Of a DNA stretch of 64,000 bases, positions 37,009 to 46,037 are shown in pieces. Numbering within the stretch: the first letter of the stretch is position 1; each line of letters starts with the position of its first letter. A program made the position numbers and the translations under genes. Source of the stretch: an uncultured Sphingorhabdus sp. (GTDB lineage Bacteria > Pseudomonadota > Alphaproteobacteria > Sphingomonadales > Sphingomonadaceae). Location of the stretch: positions 1 through 64,000 of the forward strand of contig CALMYW010000517.1 of assembly GCA_937873665.1 (NCBI GenBank). Direction: 5' to 3'. The notes beneath the pieces are model-generated. The model did no database searches, was not told the origin of the DNA, and was given only the letters and a program-made list of their open reading frames with translations.

Positions 37009-37084
37009 GAATGTGTCTGTCTCTTCTTGTGCATCCATCGTCAAGCATGTTGCCAAGGCGAGGCGACGCTGCGAATAGGGCAGA

Positions 37085-37867
37085 ATGGAGAGGGCACCCA
37101 CAGGCAGCGTCGAAGTTTTGCATAGCAAGCTGCTGGGTGACATTCCGCATGGCTTTTTGGGACGCCGCGGCGGTGTTTCGGAAGGCATCCATGCCGGGTT
37201 GAATGTCGGGCTGGGTTCGGATGACGACCGCGAGGCGATATTCGAAAACCGGCGCCGGGCGGTAAATGTCGTTTTACCCAATGCTGAACTGGTTACAGTC
37301 CATCAAATTCATTCGCCAGACGTCCAAACGGTGACGGAAGCCGTCGCTTTGGACGCACGACCGCAGGCAGACGCGATGGTCACCAACAAACCGGGGCTAT
37401 TGCTCGGCATATTGACCGCGGATTGCGTGCCGGTGCTGTTCGCAGACCCGGAAGCCGGTGTCATCGGTGCCGCACATGCCGGTTGGAAAGGCGCGATCTC
37501 GGGCGTCACTGACAACACTTTGGCTGCGATGGAGGCATTGGGTGCTGATAGGAGCCGCATCGCCTGCGCCATTGGCCCATGCATCGCGCAGAAAAGCTAT
37601 GAGGTCGACGATGGCTTCTACCGTCGATTTGTCGAGGAAGCCGACGAGAATGAGCGTTTCTTCGCCAGCGGAAAACCCGGCCATTGGCAATTCGACATCG
37701 AAGGCTATGTCGCAGCGCGTCTGGCCAACACAGGCGTAACCAAAGTCGAATGTCTGGGTGAAGACACCTATTCGCAGCCGGATCGCTTCTTCAGCTATCG
37801 CCGCAGTTGCCACCGGAATGAACCCGGCTATGGCCGCGAAATTTCACTGATCGGATTGCGGGGCTGA
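37085..37867 (+). CDS. pgeF: Peptidoglycan editing factor / polyphenol oxidase family
   Basis: YfiH/PgeF family protein of 260 residues. The metal or catalytic triad residues are visible as His76 (HQIHS), Cys114 (TADCVP) and His131 (AAHAGWKG). The family N-terminus HGFLGRRGGVSEG is intact, as is ACAIGPCIAQKSYEV. In E. coli the protein removes mis-incorporated L-Ser from peptidoglycan precursors; laccase-like activity was described for relatives. It is separated from the SLC13 transporter by a single base, suggesting co-transcription. Confidence 0.93.
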   Translation: MERAPTGSVEVLHSKLLGDIPHGFLGRRGGVSEGIHAGLNVGLGSDDDREAIFENRRRAVNVVLPNAELVTVHQIHSPDVQTVTEAVALDARPQADAMVTNKPGLLLGILTADCVPVLFADPEAGVIGAAHAGWKGAISGVTDNTLAAMEALGADRSRIACAIGPCIAQKSYEVDDGFYRRFVEEADENERFFASGKPGHWQFDIEGYVAARLANTGVTKVECLGEDTYSQPDRFFSYRRSCHRNEPGYGREISLIGLRG

Positions 37868-37868
37868 T

Positions 37869-39272
37869 GTGACGACCAAGAGTTGGGGCCTTTGGTGCGG
37901 CATCGCCGTTTTTTCGCTGATGCTAATATTGGGGCCTCCAGCTTCAATGGACGCACCTGCGTGGCATGTGGCAGCCCTAACCCTGTTGATGGCCATATGG
38001 TGGATGACCGAAGCCTTGCCATTGACGGCAACTGCCTTACTCCCCTTTTTGGCGCTGCCGTTCATGGGTGTGATGACTGCCAAGGACGTCGCCAAGGAAT
38101 ATTATTCCGACATCCTCTTCCTCATTTTGGGCGGCGCTTTTTTCGCATTAGCGATCGAACGGGTGGGGATGCACCGACGCGTTGCTCTAGGCATATTGCG
38201 CTTTTCCGGCAAAAGCAGCTTTGGATTGTTACTGGCATTCATGGTGTCGACGGCATTCCTGTCGATGTGGATTTCGAACACCTCAACGTCATTGATCATG
38301 ATGCCCATCGCCTTGGCCGTCCTTGCAGCGGGAGGTGTAGAGGATGAGGCAACTGGCGGTATGGCCGGAGCCCTCATATTGGGTATAGCTTTTGCAGCTT
38401 CACTGGGCGGTGTCGGTACTTTGGTAGGTTCACCAACCAATCCGATAGCGACCGGTTTGATCGAGTCGCAATTGGGGCTGAAAATCAGCTTTCTCGACTG
38501 GATGAGTTTCGGCATTCCAATCGTGTTGATCTCTGTACCGCTGACCGCTTTCATTCTGGCACACGTGCAGAAAATCATGGCAACGCCTTTTGATGTCGTC
38601 GCTGCCAAAAATGCCATTGGCAAGGCAGGCGATTGGACGACATCTGAAATGCGGCTTCTGCCGCTAGTGTTGCTGGTAATCTCGTTATGGCTGTTGCTAC
38701 CACAACTTGAATCCGCGCTGCCGAAGGGCTCGATCACCGATGGGACAATCGCGATTGCCTGCTCGCTTCTGCTGTTTCTTGTCCCCGATGGCAGCGGTCG
38801 ACCGCTGCTCAACTGGAAAGAAGCCGATCGTGCACCTTGGGGTGTAATCATGATGTTTGGCGGCGGCCTTGCGCTGGCAGCGGGCATCAGCGAATCCGGG
38901 CTGGCCGACTGGCTTGGCGAGGCACTCAAACCGCTGGCGGGTGTTCACCCGCTTATCATCGCAGCCGCCGTCACCGCCCTTGTCATCCTCATCACCGAAT
39001 TTGCCAGCAATGTGGCCACTGCAAGCGGCGTTATGCCGGTGATTGCGGGGCTGGTCGCGGCGACGGGTTCGGACCCGTGGCTACTCGCCATGTGCGCCTC
39101 GATTGCCGCCAGTTGGGGCTTCATGATGCCATCCGGAACCGGACCTAACGCCATCGCATGGGCGACCGGGCATGTGGCGCTCCCCCACATGTTGCGTGCC
39201 GGGGTGCTTATCGATCTATTCGGGGTTCCGCTAATCGTCGGGATCGTTTGGTTCGTCGCAACCTTTCACTGA
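37869..39272 (+). CDS. SLC13/DASS family anion symporter
   Basis: Sodium-coupled di/tricarboxylate or sulfate transporter, 467 residues with about 12 membrane segments. The two substrate/sodium motifs are visible: SNTSTSLIMMPIALAV in the first repeat and TEFASNVATASGVMPV in the second. GTLVGSPTNPIATGL is the companion loop. GTG start directly after the pgeF stop. Dicarboxylates are the most likely substrate by family, but specificity cannot be read. Confidence 0.9.
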   Translation: MTTKSWGLWCGIAVFSLMLILGPPASMDAPAWHVAALTLLMAIWWMTEALPLTATALLPFLALPFMGVMTAKDVAKEYYSDILFLILGGAFFALAIERVGMHRRVALGILRFSGKSSFGLLLAFMVSTAFLSMWISNTSTSLIMMPIALAVLAAGGVEDEATGGMAGALILGIAFAASLGGVGTLVGSPTNPIATGLIESQLGLKISFLDWMSFGIPIVLISVPLTAFILAHVQKIMATPFDVVAAKNAIGKAGDWTTSEMRLLPLVLLVISLWLLLPQLESALPKGSITDGTIAIACSLLLFLVPDGSGRPLLNWKEADRAPWGVIMMFGGGLALAAGISESGLADWLGEALKPLAGVHPLIIAAAVTALVILITEFASNVATASGVMPVIAGLVAATGSDPWLLAMCASIAASWGFMMPSGTGPNAIAWATGHVALPHMLRAGVLIDLFGVPLIVGIVWFVATFH

Positions 39273-39286
39273 AGGCGCGCAATTTA

Positions 39287-39300
39287 GTTTCAATTGAAAC
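39287..39300. promoter_or_regulatory. 14-bp perfect palindrome upstream of the PLP enzyme gene
   Basis: GTTTCAATTGAAAC is a perfect palindrome centred about 43 bases before the ATG of the cystathionine-synthase-type gene and just after the transporter stop. It looks like a dimeric regulator site. The regulator is unknown. Confidence 0.45.
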
Positions 39301-39317
39301 AAATATTGCTATGACCC

Positions 39318-39339
39318 GCGTCAAGGAGATTGACGCATG
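39318..39339 (+). promoter_or_regulatory. Hairpin presenting the ribosome binding site in its loop
   Basis: GCGTCAA-GGAGA-TTGACGC forms a perfect 7-bp stem (39318-39324 with 39330-39336). The Shine-Dalgarno core GGAGA is the loop, and the ATG begins at the next base (39337). The initiation site is thus inside or beside a defined structure, which could tune translation. Confidence 0.5.
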
Positions 39340-40641
39340 ACCGATGCCACCACGCCCCGTCGCAAGGGCAAATCGCCGATCAAGAAAATCGGCGGACGTA
39401 CCCTCAAACCCTCGACGCTGATGATGGGCCACGGTTTTGATCCGGTGCTTTCTGAAGGTGCATTGAAGCCGCCAATCTTCCTCACGTCGACATTTGCGTT
39501 TGAAAATGCGGCAGCGGGAAAGCGCTTTTTTGAACATATCACTGGAAAGCGCAAAGGCCCCGCCGATGGTCTGGTCTATTCGCGCTTTAATGGGCCCAAT
39601 CAGGAAATTCTTGAGGACCGTCTGGCGGTCTGGGATGGCGCAGACGATGCGCTGGTTTTTTCCAGCGGAATGTCGGCAATCGCAACCTTACTGCTGGCGC
39701 TGGTCAGTCAAAATGACGTGATCGTCCATTCGGGACCGCTTTATGCCGCGACCGAAACGCTGATCGCCCGCATCCTCTCCCGCTTTGGCGTTTCCTTTGT
39801 CGATTTTCCCGCCGGCGCAAGCCGCAAGGCAATCGACAAGGTGCTGGCCTCTGCGCAAAAGATGGCGAAGAAAAAGGGCGGCAAGGTTGCTTTGGTTTAC
39901 CTGGAGAGCCCGGCCAACCCGACCAATGCTCTGGTCGATGTCGAGGCAGTCCGCGCGGCACGCGATGCTGCGTTCACCGGCGAGGAAAAACCGGCCATCG
40001 CAATAGACAACACTTTCCTCGGTCCGCTTTGGCAACAACCGATCAAGCAGGGCGCTGAACTCGTCGTCTACAGCCTCACCAAATATGCGGGCGGCCATTC
40101 GGATCTCGTCGCAGGCGGGGTGTGCGGCGAGCAAGCGTTGATTGATGCGATCCGACCTATGCGCAACACCATCGGCACAATTTGCGATCCCAACACCGCC
40201 TGGATGTTGCTGCGCAGCCTCGAAACGCTCGAACTGCGCATGACCCGCGCCGGCGAAAATGCCGCCAAGGTCTGCGCCTTCCTGAAGACCCATCCCAAAG
40301 TCGTTGGCCTCGGCTATCTTGGTATGATCGACGATCCGGCGCAGCAGGATATCTACAACCGTCATTGCAGCGGCGCGGGCTCGACCTTCTCCGTTTTCAT
40401 CAAGGGTGGAGAGAAAGAGAGCTTCCGCTTCCTCGATGCTCTCAAAATCGCCAAGCTGGCCGTCAGCCTGGGCGGTACCGAAACGCTCGCCAGTCATCCG
40501 GCGGCGATGACCCATCTTTCGGTTCCGGAAGAGCGCAAAAAGGCGCTGGGCATCACCAACAATCTGGTGCGCATCTCGATTGGCATCGAAGACCCAGACG
40601 ACCTGATCGCAGATTTCAAACAGGCACTCGATCAGGTCTGA
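39337..40641 (+). CDS. Cystathionine gamma-synthase family PLP enzyme
   Basis: Cys/Met-metabolism PLP enzyme of 434 residues. Family signatures: YSRFNGPNQEILEDRLAVWD (81-100), SSGMSAIATLLLAL, LESPANPTNALVDV and the Schiff-base Lys249 in YSLTKYAGGHSDLVAGG. The first 45 residues are a Lys-rich extension absent from E. coli MetB. Members of this branch act as synthases, beta/gamma-lyases or methionine gamma-lyase-like enzymes, so the reaction is uncertain. The start carries an unusual hairpin (39318-39336). It overlaps the end of the convergent HAD gene by 10 bases. Confidence 0.9.
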   Translation: MTDATTPRRKGKSPIKKIGGRTLKPSTLMMGHGFDPVLSEGALKPPIFLTSTFAFENAAAGKRFFEHITGKRKGPADGLVYSRFNGPNQEILEDRLAVWDGADDALVFSSGMSAIATLLLALVSQNDVIVHSGPLYAATETLIARILSRFGVSFVDFPAGASRKAIDKVLASAQKMAKKKGGKVALVYLESPANPTNALVDVEAVRAARDAAFTGEEKPAIAIDNTFLGPLWQQPIKQGAELVVYSLTKYAGGHSDLVAGGVCGEQALIDAIRPMRNTIGTICDPNTAWMLLRSLETLELRMTRAGENAAKVCAFLKTHPKVVGLGYLGMIDDPAQQDIYNRHCSGAGSTFSVFIKGGEKESFRFLDALKIAKLAVSLGGTETLASHPAAMTHLSVPEERKKALGITNNLVRISIGIEDPDDLIADFKQALDQV

Positions 40642-41330
40642 GGATCACCGTCGCGCCAATCGAGTATCTGCCATCCCTTCTCCCGCGCCAATAGCTCAAG
40701 CGGTGGGTGCGGGTTGGTGGCAAAGGCTTCATCCGCAAAGGATAGAAGTGGCGCATCGGAAACATGGTCTGAATAGGCGCGGATATGGCATTGCTCGCGG
40801 CTCAGGCCTTCCGCTGCCATCCACGCCTTGACCCTTTCGAGCTTGGCCTCGTCATAACAATTATGGCCGTCAATCCGCGCGAGCACATGGCCGCTGTCGC
40901 TGGTTGCCAATTCAGTGGCGATAACGTCGTCGAAACCAAGCCGTGAAGCAATCGCATCGACATATAAGCGGTAGGAAGCGGTGGCGATGACATGCCGATA
41001 GCCTTCGGCCTTTTCGGCATCGATCCGCCATTTGGCTTCCTGATAGACATTACGGCCAAGGACCAGGTCAGCGTGGCGCTCAAGGTGACGTGCAAACTGC
41101 ACCCGCGGGACTTTGCCTCCAATCAAAAGAGTTTGAGCATATTGCTTAAGCTGGCTGCGATCCCACAGCCTAACTGCGTAGAGAAGTAGCCCAAACGGTA
41201 GAAGCGGAACGAGGGCCAAACGCCAGGGTGATTTGTGCCACGCCATGTGCATCAAAAAGCCATTATAGGTCGCGCGGCGCGTGACCGTTTTGTCCATGTC
41301 ATAAATTGCGATGCGTATCGTGGGCGGCAT
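40632..41330 (-). CDS. HAD-IB family hydrolase (phosphoserine-phosphatase-like)
   Basis: HAD-superfamily phosphatase of 232 residues. Motif I is YDMDKTVTRRATYNGF (nucleophile Asp near residue 10; DMDKT instead of DxDGT). A hydrophobic stretch WRLALVPLLPFGLLLYAVRLW follows and may be a membrane-associated cap. Motif II is ATASYRLYVD and motifs III/IV are HIRAYSDHVSDAPLLSFADEAFATNP. ATG 41330 has AAGG at suitable distance; upstream ATGs at 41336 and 41348 are alternatives. Related HAD-IB proteins act on lysophospholipids or phosphoserine; the substrate is uncertain. Confidence 0.87.
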   Translation of the reverse strand: MPPTIRIAIYDMDKTVTRRATYNGFLMHMAWHKSPWRLALVPLLPFGLLLYAVRLWDRSQLKQYAQTLLIGGKVPRVQFARHLERHADLVLGRNVYQEAKWRIDAEKAEGYRHVIATASYRLYVDAIASRLGFDDVIATELATSDSGHVLARIDGHNCYDEAKLERVKAWMAAEGLSREQCHIRAYSDHVSDAPLLSFADEAFATNPHPPLELLAREKGWQILDWRDGDPQT

Positions 41331-41417
41331 GTTCATCGCCTTAAGCATAATACCGGTTCATTATTTGCAAAGTCTTGAAGCTTGTTATGCGGGGAAGAAT
41401 GCGCCAATCATAGCGCT

Positions 41418-42527
41418 ATGCCGCAGCCCGCTGACTTTATCGAAGAACAACTGCCTGAGGGAGGTGCGGTTCTTCGCCTTGGTGGAACGCTGGCTATTTC
41501 ACAAATAGGAGACCTTGACGCACGGCTACGCGCCACTGGCGCAGAAGTGCGCCAAATCGACCTGTCACAGATCGACCATATCGACACCGTCGGTGCCTGG
41601 CTGGTTTACCGGACGGCGCGCGATCATGGCGCACAGATTATCGGCGCCGATCCTGATGCGCAGCGTCTGATTGCAGCGGTCAGCGGGTCAGACGATGTCG
41701 AAGTCGAGACGCCAAAACTCTCTCCTGCGCTGCGCGTTCTGCACGAAGTCGGCGAAGCAGTGGTCGAGATCACCCGCATGTTCATCGAGTTTGTCGGGTT
41801 CATCGGCCAGTGCGTGAAGGGATTCCTGAACCTCATTCTCCACCCACGCCGTTTCCGAGTGCATTCAGTAATCCAGCATTTCGACATGGTTGGCGTTCGC
41901 GCGCTGGGCATCATCGGCCTGATGAGTTTTTTGATCGGTATCGTCATTGCACAACAAGGTGCAGTCCAGTTGCGGCAGTTTGGTGCAGAAATATGGACAG
42001 TGAACCTGATCGGGCGCCTGACGATGCGCGAGTTGGGCGTGTTGATGACCGCAATCATGGTGGCTGGCCGCTCCGGTTCCGCCTTCGCGGCGCAGATCGG
42101 TACAATGAAGATCACCGAAGAGATCGATGCGATGCGGACCATCGGTGTTGTTCCAGTTGAAGCGCTCGTTATTCCGCGAATTCTTGCTACCGTTATCATG
42201 ATGCCACTGCTCGGCATCTACGCATCGCTGGTCGCAATAATTGGTGGCGGGTTATTCTGCTGGATGACGCTCGATATGCCACCAACGACATTTGTTCAGC
42301 GTATCCGTGAGGTCACGCCGCTCACCGACTTCTATGTCGGCATGGTCAAAGCACCTGTTTTTGGCGCAATTATCGCACTCGCCGGTTGCTTCCAGGGCAT
42401 GCGGGTGCACGGCAATTCCGAGCAGGTAGGCCTGAAAACCACTGCGGCTGTTGTTCAGGCCATCTTTCTCGTGATCGTGCTGGACGCCTTTTTTGCGGTC
42501 TTTTTCACCGAAATTGGCTGGGATTGA
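41418..42527 (+). CDS. MlaE-type ABC permease with N-terminal STAS domain
   Basis: Permease of an MCE-type lipid transporter, 369 residues. The first 90 or so residues form a STAS-like domain (GGAVLRLGGTLAIS, LSQIDHIDTVGAWLVYRTA), the role played by MlaB as a separate protein in E. coli. The remaining part is the MlaE domain with five or so membrane helices and the signature MTAIMVAGRSGSAFAAQIGT. ITEEIDAMRTIGV is the EQ-like coupling helix. Its stop overlaps the ATPase start (TGATG). It is the first gene of a four-gene operon for phospholipid traffic between the membranes. Confidence 0.93.
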   Translation: MPQPADFIEEQLPEGGAVLRLGGTLAISQIGDLDARLRATGAEVRQIDLSQIDHIDTVGAWLVYRTARDHGAQIIGADPDAQRLIAAVSGSDDVEVETPKLSPALRVLHEVGEAVVEITRMFIEFVGFIGQCVKGFLNLILHPRRFRVHSVIQHFDMVGVRALGIIGLMSFLIGIVIAQQGAVQLRQFGAEIWTVNLIGRLTMRELGVLMTAIMVAGRSGSAFAAQIGTMKITEEIDAMRTIGVVPVEALVIPRILATVIMMPLLGIYASLVAIIGGGLFCWMTLDMPPTTFVQRIREVTPLTDFYVGMVKAPVFGAIIALAGCFQGMRVHGNSEQVGLKTTAAVVQAIFLVIVLDAFFAVFFTEIGWD

Positions 42528-43318
42528 TGGCGGCCCCCTCCCCCTCTCCAATCATATCCGTTCGCGGATTACGCAACGCCTTTGGCGATCAGGTGATCCA
42601 TGACCAGCTTGATCTGGATGTTCGTCCGGGCGAAATCCTTGGTGTCGTCGGCGGTTCGGGCACGGGGAAATCGGTGCTGATGCGCTCTATCATCGGACTG
42701 CAGGAACCTGTCGAAGGCGATGTGGAAGTGTTCGGCACCTCAATGCGCGGCAAGGAAGAAGATGAGGCTTTCGAAGTTCGCAAGCGCTGGGGCGTGATGT
42801 TTCAGGGCGGTGCGTTGTTTTCGACGCTGACAGTGGCTGAAAATGTGCAGGTGCCACTTCGCGAGTTCTATCCGCATTTTAACGCGAAGCTGCTCGACGA
42901 GATTGCGCGCTACAAAATTCATCTGAGCGGGTTGCCTCCGGAAGCTGCGCATAAATTTCCGTCCGAGCTTTCAGGAGGAATGAGAAAACGCGCTGGCCTC
43001 GCCCGATCGCTTGCGATGGATCCGGAGTTACTGTTCCTCGACGAACCGACGGCTGGACTTGATCCGATAGGGGCTTCGAAGTTCGACGAGTTGACCAAAA
43101 GCCTGCAGGAAACGCTCGAATTGACCGTGTTCCTGATCACCCACGATCTCGACACGCTTTATGCAATTTGTGACCGTGTGGCGGTTATTGCCGACAAGAA
43201 GGTTATCGCCATTGGCAAGATCGACGAACTGCTTGCTACCGACCACCCTTGGATTCACGAATATTTTTCCGGCCCACGCGGTCGCGCAGCGCGGCTTGGA
43301 CATGAACGGCAAGGATGA
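42527..43318 (+). CDS. MlaF-type ABC transporter ATPase
   Basis: ATP-binding subunit of the Mla-type lipid transporter, 263 residues. Walker A is GGSGTGKSVLMRSI (about 39-52), the ABC signature LSGGMRKRAGLARSLA and Walker B LLFLDEPTAGLDPI, followed by the H-loop FLITHDLDT. Start overlaps the permease stop by one base. It energises lipid transfer at the inner membrane with the MlaE-type permease. Confidence 0.95.
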   Translation: MAAPSPSPIISVRGLRNAFGDQVIHDQLDLDVRPGEILGVVGGSGTGKSVLMRSIIGLQEPVEGDVEVFGTSMRGKEEDEAFEVRKRWGVMFQGGALFSTLTVAENVQVPLREFYPHFNAKLLDEIARYKIHLSGLPPEAAHKFPSELSGGMRKRAGLARSLAMDPELLFLDEPTAGLDPIGASKFDELTKSLQETLELTVFLITHDLDTLYAICDRVAVIADKKVIAIGKIDELLATDHPWIHEYFSGPRGRAARLGHERQG

Positions 43319-43370
43319 AGATGGGAATTAGCATGGACAAGCAATCGCAGGGGAGGCCATAAGGTTCGCA

Positions 43371-44345
43371 ATGGAAACCAAATCCCATTATGTCCTCGTT
43401 GGCTCAGTCACGATGATCCTGCTCGCCATTTTGGCCGGCTTCACCGTTTGGCTGTCGCGTTTCGGTGACGGAACCAAAGCCGAATATGATATTTTCTTCC
43501 AACAATCGGTGAGCGGCATCGCCAAAGGTTCAGCTGTGACTTTTGCGGGTGTACCTGTGGGGCAAATCAAGGATATAAAATTGTGGCGCCCGGATCCGGA
43601 CTTTGTGCGAGTGCGTATCGCGATCGATGCGGATACCGCAATTTTGCAGGGCACAACCGCAACCATTAGCGGTGTTGGCTTCACCGGCGTATCCGAAATC
43701 CAGCTTGATGGCGCCATCAAGGGCGCACCCCCAATTCGTTGCCCGGAAGCGAACCCCAAAAGCGAGTGCCCGGCAGGACGACCCGTGATCCCCACAAAAC
43801 CCGGGGCATTGGGCGAAATCCTGAACAGCGCGCCTTTGTTGGTCGAACGGCTTTCGACGTTAACCGAACGTCTGAACACCGTACTTTCCGACAAGAACCA
43901 ACAGTCAATCCAGCAAATTCTCGACAATGTCGAAAGCCTGTCTGGCTCGCTTGCCGGGCAGGCTCCGGATTTACGCGCCGCCATTCAGGAATCGCGCAAC
44001 ACGCTCGCGAAGGCCGGGGCTGCTGCGGATCAACTCTCAGCTCTCTCGACCAGTGCCAATGCCCTGCTCGACAGCGAGGGCAAACCGATGCTGGCCGAGT
44101 TGCGTAAAACCCTGCGTTCAGCCAACGGCAGCCTCTCCGCGCTGGAGACAACGCTCAACAGCGCCAATCCTGCGGTAGAGACCTTTAACAGCCAGACCCT
44201 GCCTGAAATCAATCAACTGGCACGAGATCTACGCAAACTATCTTCGTCACTGCAGTCAGTGACCGAAAGGCTTGATCAGCAGGGTGTCGGCGGTCTGGTT
44301 TCGGCACCAAAGCTTCCCGATTACGAACCGGGCAGGAGCAAATAA
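43371..44345 (+). CDS. MlaD/MCE family substrate-binding protein
   Basis: MCE-domain protein of 324 residues anchored by one N-terminal membrane helix (VLVGSVTMILLAILAGFTVWL, about residues 9-29). The MCE domain spans about 38-115 (VSGIAKGSAVTFAGVPVGQIKDI, ISGVGFTGVSEIQLDG). A long helical, Leu/Ser-rich C-terminal region to about 300 resembles the coiled tails of MCE proteins that build periplasmic tunnels. A Cys-containing insertion (residues about 122-137) is a family variation. It is flanked by the ATPase and the auxiliary lipoprotein. Confidence 0.92.
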   Translation: METKSHYVLVGSVTMILLAILAGFTVWLSRFGDGTKAEYDIFFQQSVSGIAKGSAVTFAGVPVGQIKDIKLWRPDPDFVRVRIAIDADTAILQGTTATISGVGFTGVSEIQLDGAIKGAPPIRCPEANPKSECPAGRPVIPTKPGALGEILNSAPLLVERLSTLTERLNTVLSDKNQQSIQQILDNVESLSGSLAGQAPDLRAAIQESRNTLAKAGAAADQLSALSTSANALLDSEGKPMLAELRKTLRSANGSLSALETTLNSANPAVETFNSQTLPEINQLARDLRKLSSSLQSVTERLDQQGVGGLVSAPKLPDYEPGRSK

Positions 44346-44956
44346 TGACCGGACGCATTTCGATCCGCCAAATCAGAACCATGGCTGTGGTGATGGCCGT
44401 GACCCTTGCCTTGCCATCCTGTGTCAGTTTTGGCGGAACCGCACCCGCATCGATGTTGACGCTGACGTCAACGGCAAGCGTTACCGCAGGCACAAGCAAT
44501 AGCGGCCTCGCCAAGGAGGCAATGATCGTTTTAGTCCCGGAAGTGCCGCGAAAGCTGGATACCAACCGCGTTCCTGTCCAAATTGATTCAGGGAATGTGG
44601 CTTATCTCAAGGAGAGCGTCTGGACGGATAAACCTGCTGTCTTGATGCAACAATTGTTGATCGAAACACTCGCCGCGAAAAATGGAATGCTCATTCTGAG
44701 CGAAGTCGAAGCGGCTGGAAAAGCCGAAAACTACCTGTCAGGGCAACTGATTGAATTCGGCATCGACGAAGGCGGAAGCGAAGCCGTGGCTATTTTCGAT
44801 GCAGTGCGGATCCGCAAAGGGCAGCCTGTCGAAAAGCGGCGTTTTGATGCGCGCGCTGGTCTGAACAAAATTGCACCGAGAGAGGCGGGCGAAGCCCTGA
44901 ATATGGTCGCTAACAAGATTGCCGATGATGTCGCTGCGTGGCTGGGTACGCCCTAG
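44345..44956 (+). CDS. ABC-type transport auxiliary lipoprotein (PqiC-like)
   Basis: Lipoprotein of 203 residues. The signal MTGRISIRQIRTMAVVMAVT ends in the lipobox LPSC, giving a lipidated Cys near residue 27. The mature domain (MIVLVPEVPRKLDTNRVPVQ, VAYLKESVWTDKPAVLMQQLLIETL) matches the YmbA/PqiC-like auxiliary component of MCE transporters, which sits in the outer membrane. Its ATG overlaps the MCE gene's stop codon (TAATG). It closes the operon, four bases from the stop of the convergent methyltransferase. Confidence 0.88.
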   Translation: MTGRISIRQIRTMAVVMAVTLALPSCVSFGGTAPASMLTLTSTASVTAGTSNSGLAKEAMIVLVPEVPRKLDTNRVPVQIDSGNVAYLKESVWTDKPAVLMQQLLIETLAAKNGMLILSEVEAAGKAENYLSGQLIEFGIDEGGSEAVAIFDAVRIRKGQPVEKRRFDARAGLNKIAPREAGEALNMVANKIADDVAAWLGTP

Positions 44957-44960
44957 CCAG

Positions 44961-46037
44961 TCAACCAAGGCTTTGGCTGATTTCAAATCCCTCTGGAATC
45001 GGCCAATCAGGGTTGGATATCGCAAGAATCTTGAAAAGGCTGCCCATTCCGGTTGCTTCGACCAGCCGATCGCGTGCTGCGGAGAGCTCATCAGTCCGTT
45101 CCGGTTGTTTGGCAGCCAAGACCTGCAAACGTGAATCGATTCCAAGCGCTTTTAGCCACACGCCCTGCTCAATTGGCCCACTGACGTGTAACTGTCGCAT
45201 GCGTGCTAGATTGCCGAGTTCGACAAAATTCACGTGCGCGGTCAAATCATGCTCTCCGGGATTTTCAAACGGATCCGCAAATTCATGTGCCCGGACCGCC
45301 TGCAGGGTACTGCCAATTCCCGGGAGCGTATAGCCATAGTCCGCAATCAACATGGCCCCACCTTGCTCAGAGATTCGACCGGCCAATTCGTACATAATGG
45401 AACTTGCGGCCGGGCAAGTTTCATAGATGGTTGGGCTAGGCGCGTTGCGGAAATCCGCCGGCACCAATTCATCCATCGCGGTCATTCCTGGCGTAGCCAT
45501 GAACTTGGTCCCTCGATCGCGTACGACCACGCGTTCGCGCCATCCGGCATGAGTTGCAATGAGTTGCCGGACTGGAAGTGCGTCAAAAAACTCATTGGCG
45601 ATGATGAACATGGGTACGTCAAAGGGTAGATCACCAACATTCGATAGAAAATTGGCATCGGGCACTGCCCGCGCCTGCATTTCCCTCAACGCCGCGCTTG
45701 TTTCCACGAAATAGACTTCAGGCGCAAAATCAAACTGCTTCATCGAACGCAATGCATCTGCAGCCAATGTGCCACGCCCGGGGCCAAGCTCGACATATTT
45801 ACAATCTTGGGGACGACCTGCTCGTATCCAGAGATCCGTCAGCCAAATTCCGATGAGTTCGCCGAACATCTGGCTGACTTCAGGCGCCGTTATGAAGTCC
45901 CCCTTCGCACCTAACGGATCGCCTTTGGCATAATATGCCTCATTGGCCACCTGCATAAATTCCGCGACACTTATAGACCCAGATATCTCGATCTGCTTTG
46001 CAATCCTCGCGGCCAGATTAGCGCCGTCAGGCGACAC
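44961..46037 (-). CDS. MidA/NDUFAF7-like class I SAM-dependent methyltransferase
   Basis: Methyltransferase of 358 residues in the COG1565 (NDUFAF7/MidA) group. The SAM-binding motif is KYVELGPGRGTLAADALR near residue 82. The N-terminal GDFITAPEVSQMFGELIGIWL and IANEFFDALPVRQL segments are characteristic. In mitochondria NDUFAF7 dimethylates an arginine of complex I; a respiratory role in this bacterium is inference. Its start overlaps the end of lgt by 11 bases, so both are translated from one minus-strand transcript. Confidence 0.92.
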   Translation of the reverse strand: MSPDGANLAARIAKQIEISGSISVAEFMQVANEAYYAKGDPLGAKGDFITAPEVSQMFGELIGIWLTDLWIRAGRPQDCKYVELGPGRGTLAADALRSMKQFDFAPEVYFVETSAALREMQARAVPDANFLSNVGDLPFDVPMFIIANEFFDALPVRQLIATHAGWRERVVVRDRGTKFMATPGMTAMDELVPADFRNAPSPTIYETCPAASSIMYELAGRISEQGGAMLIADYGYTLPGIGSTLQAVRAHEFADPFENPGEHDLTAHVNFVELGNLARMRQLHVSGPIEQGVWLKALGIDSRLQVLAAKQPERTDELSAARDRLVEATGMGSLFKILAISNPDWPIPEGFEISQSLG

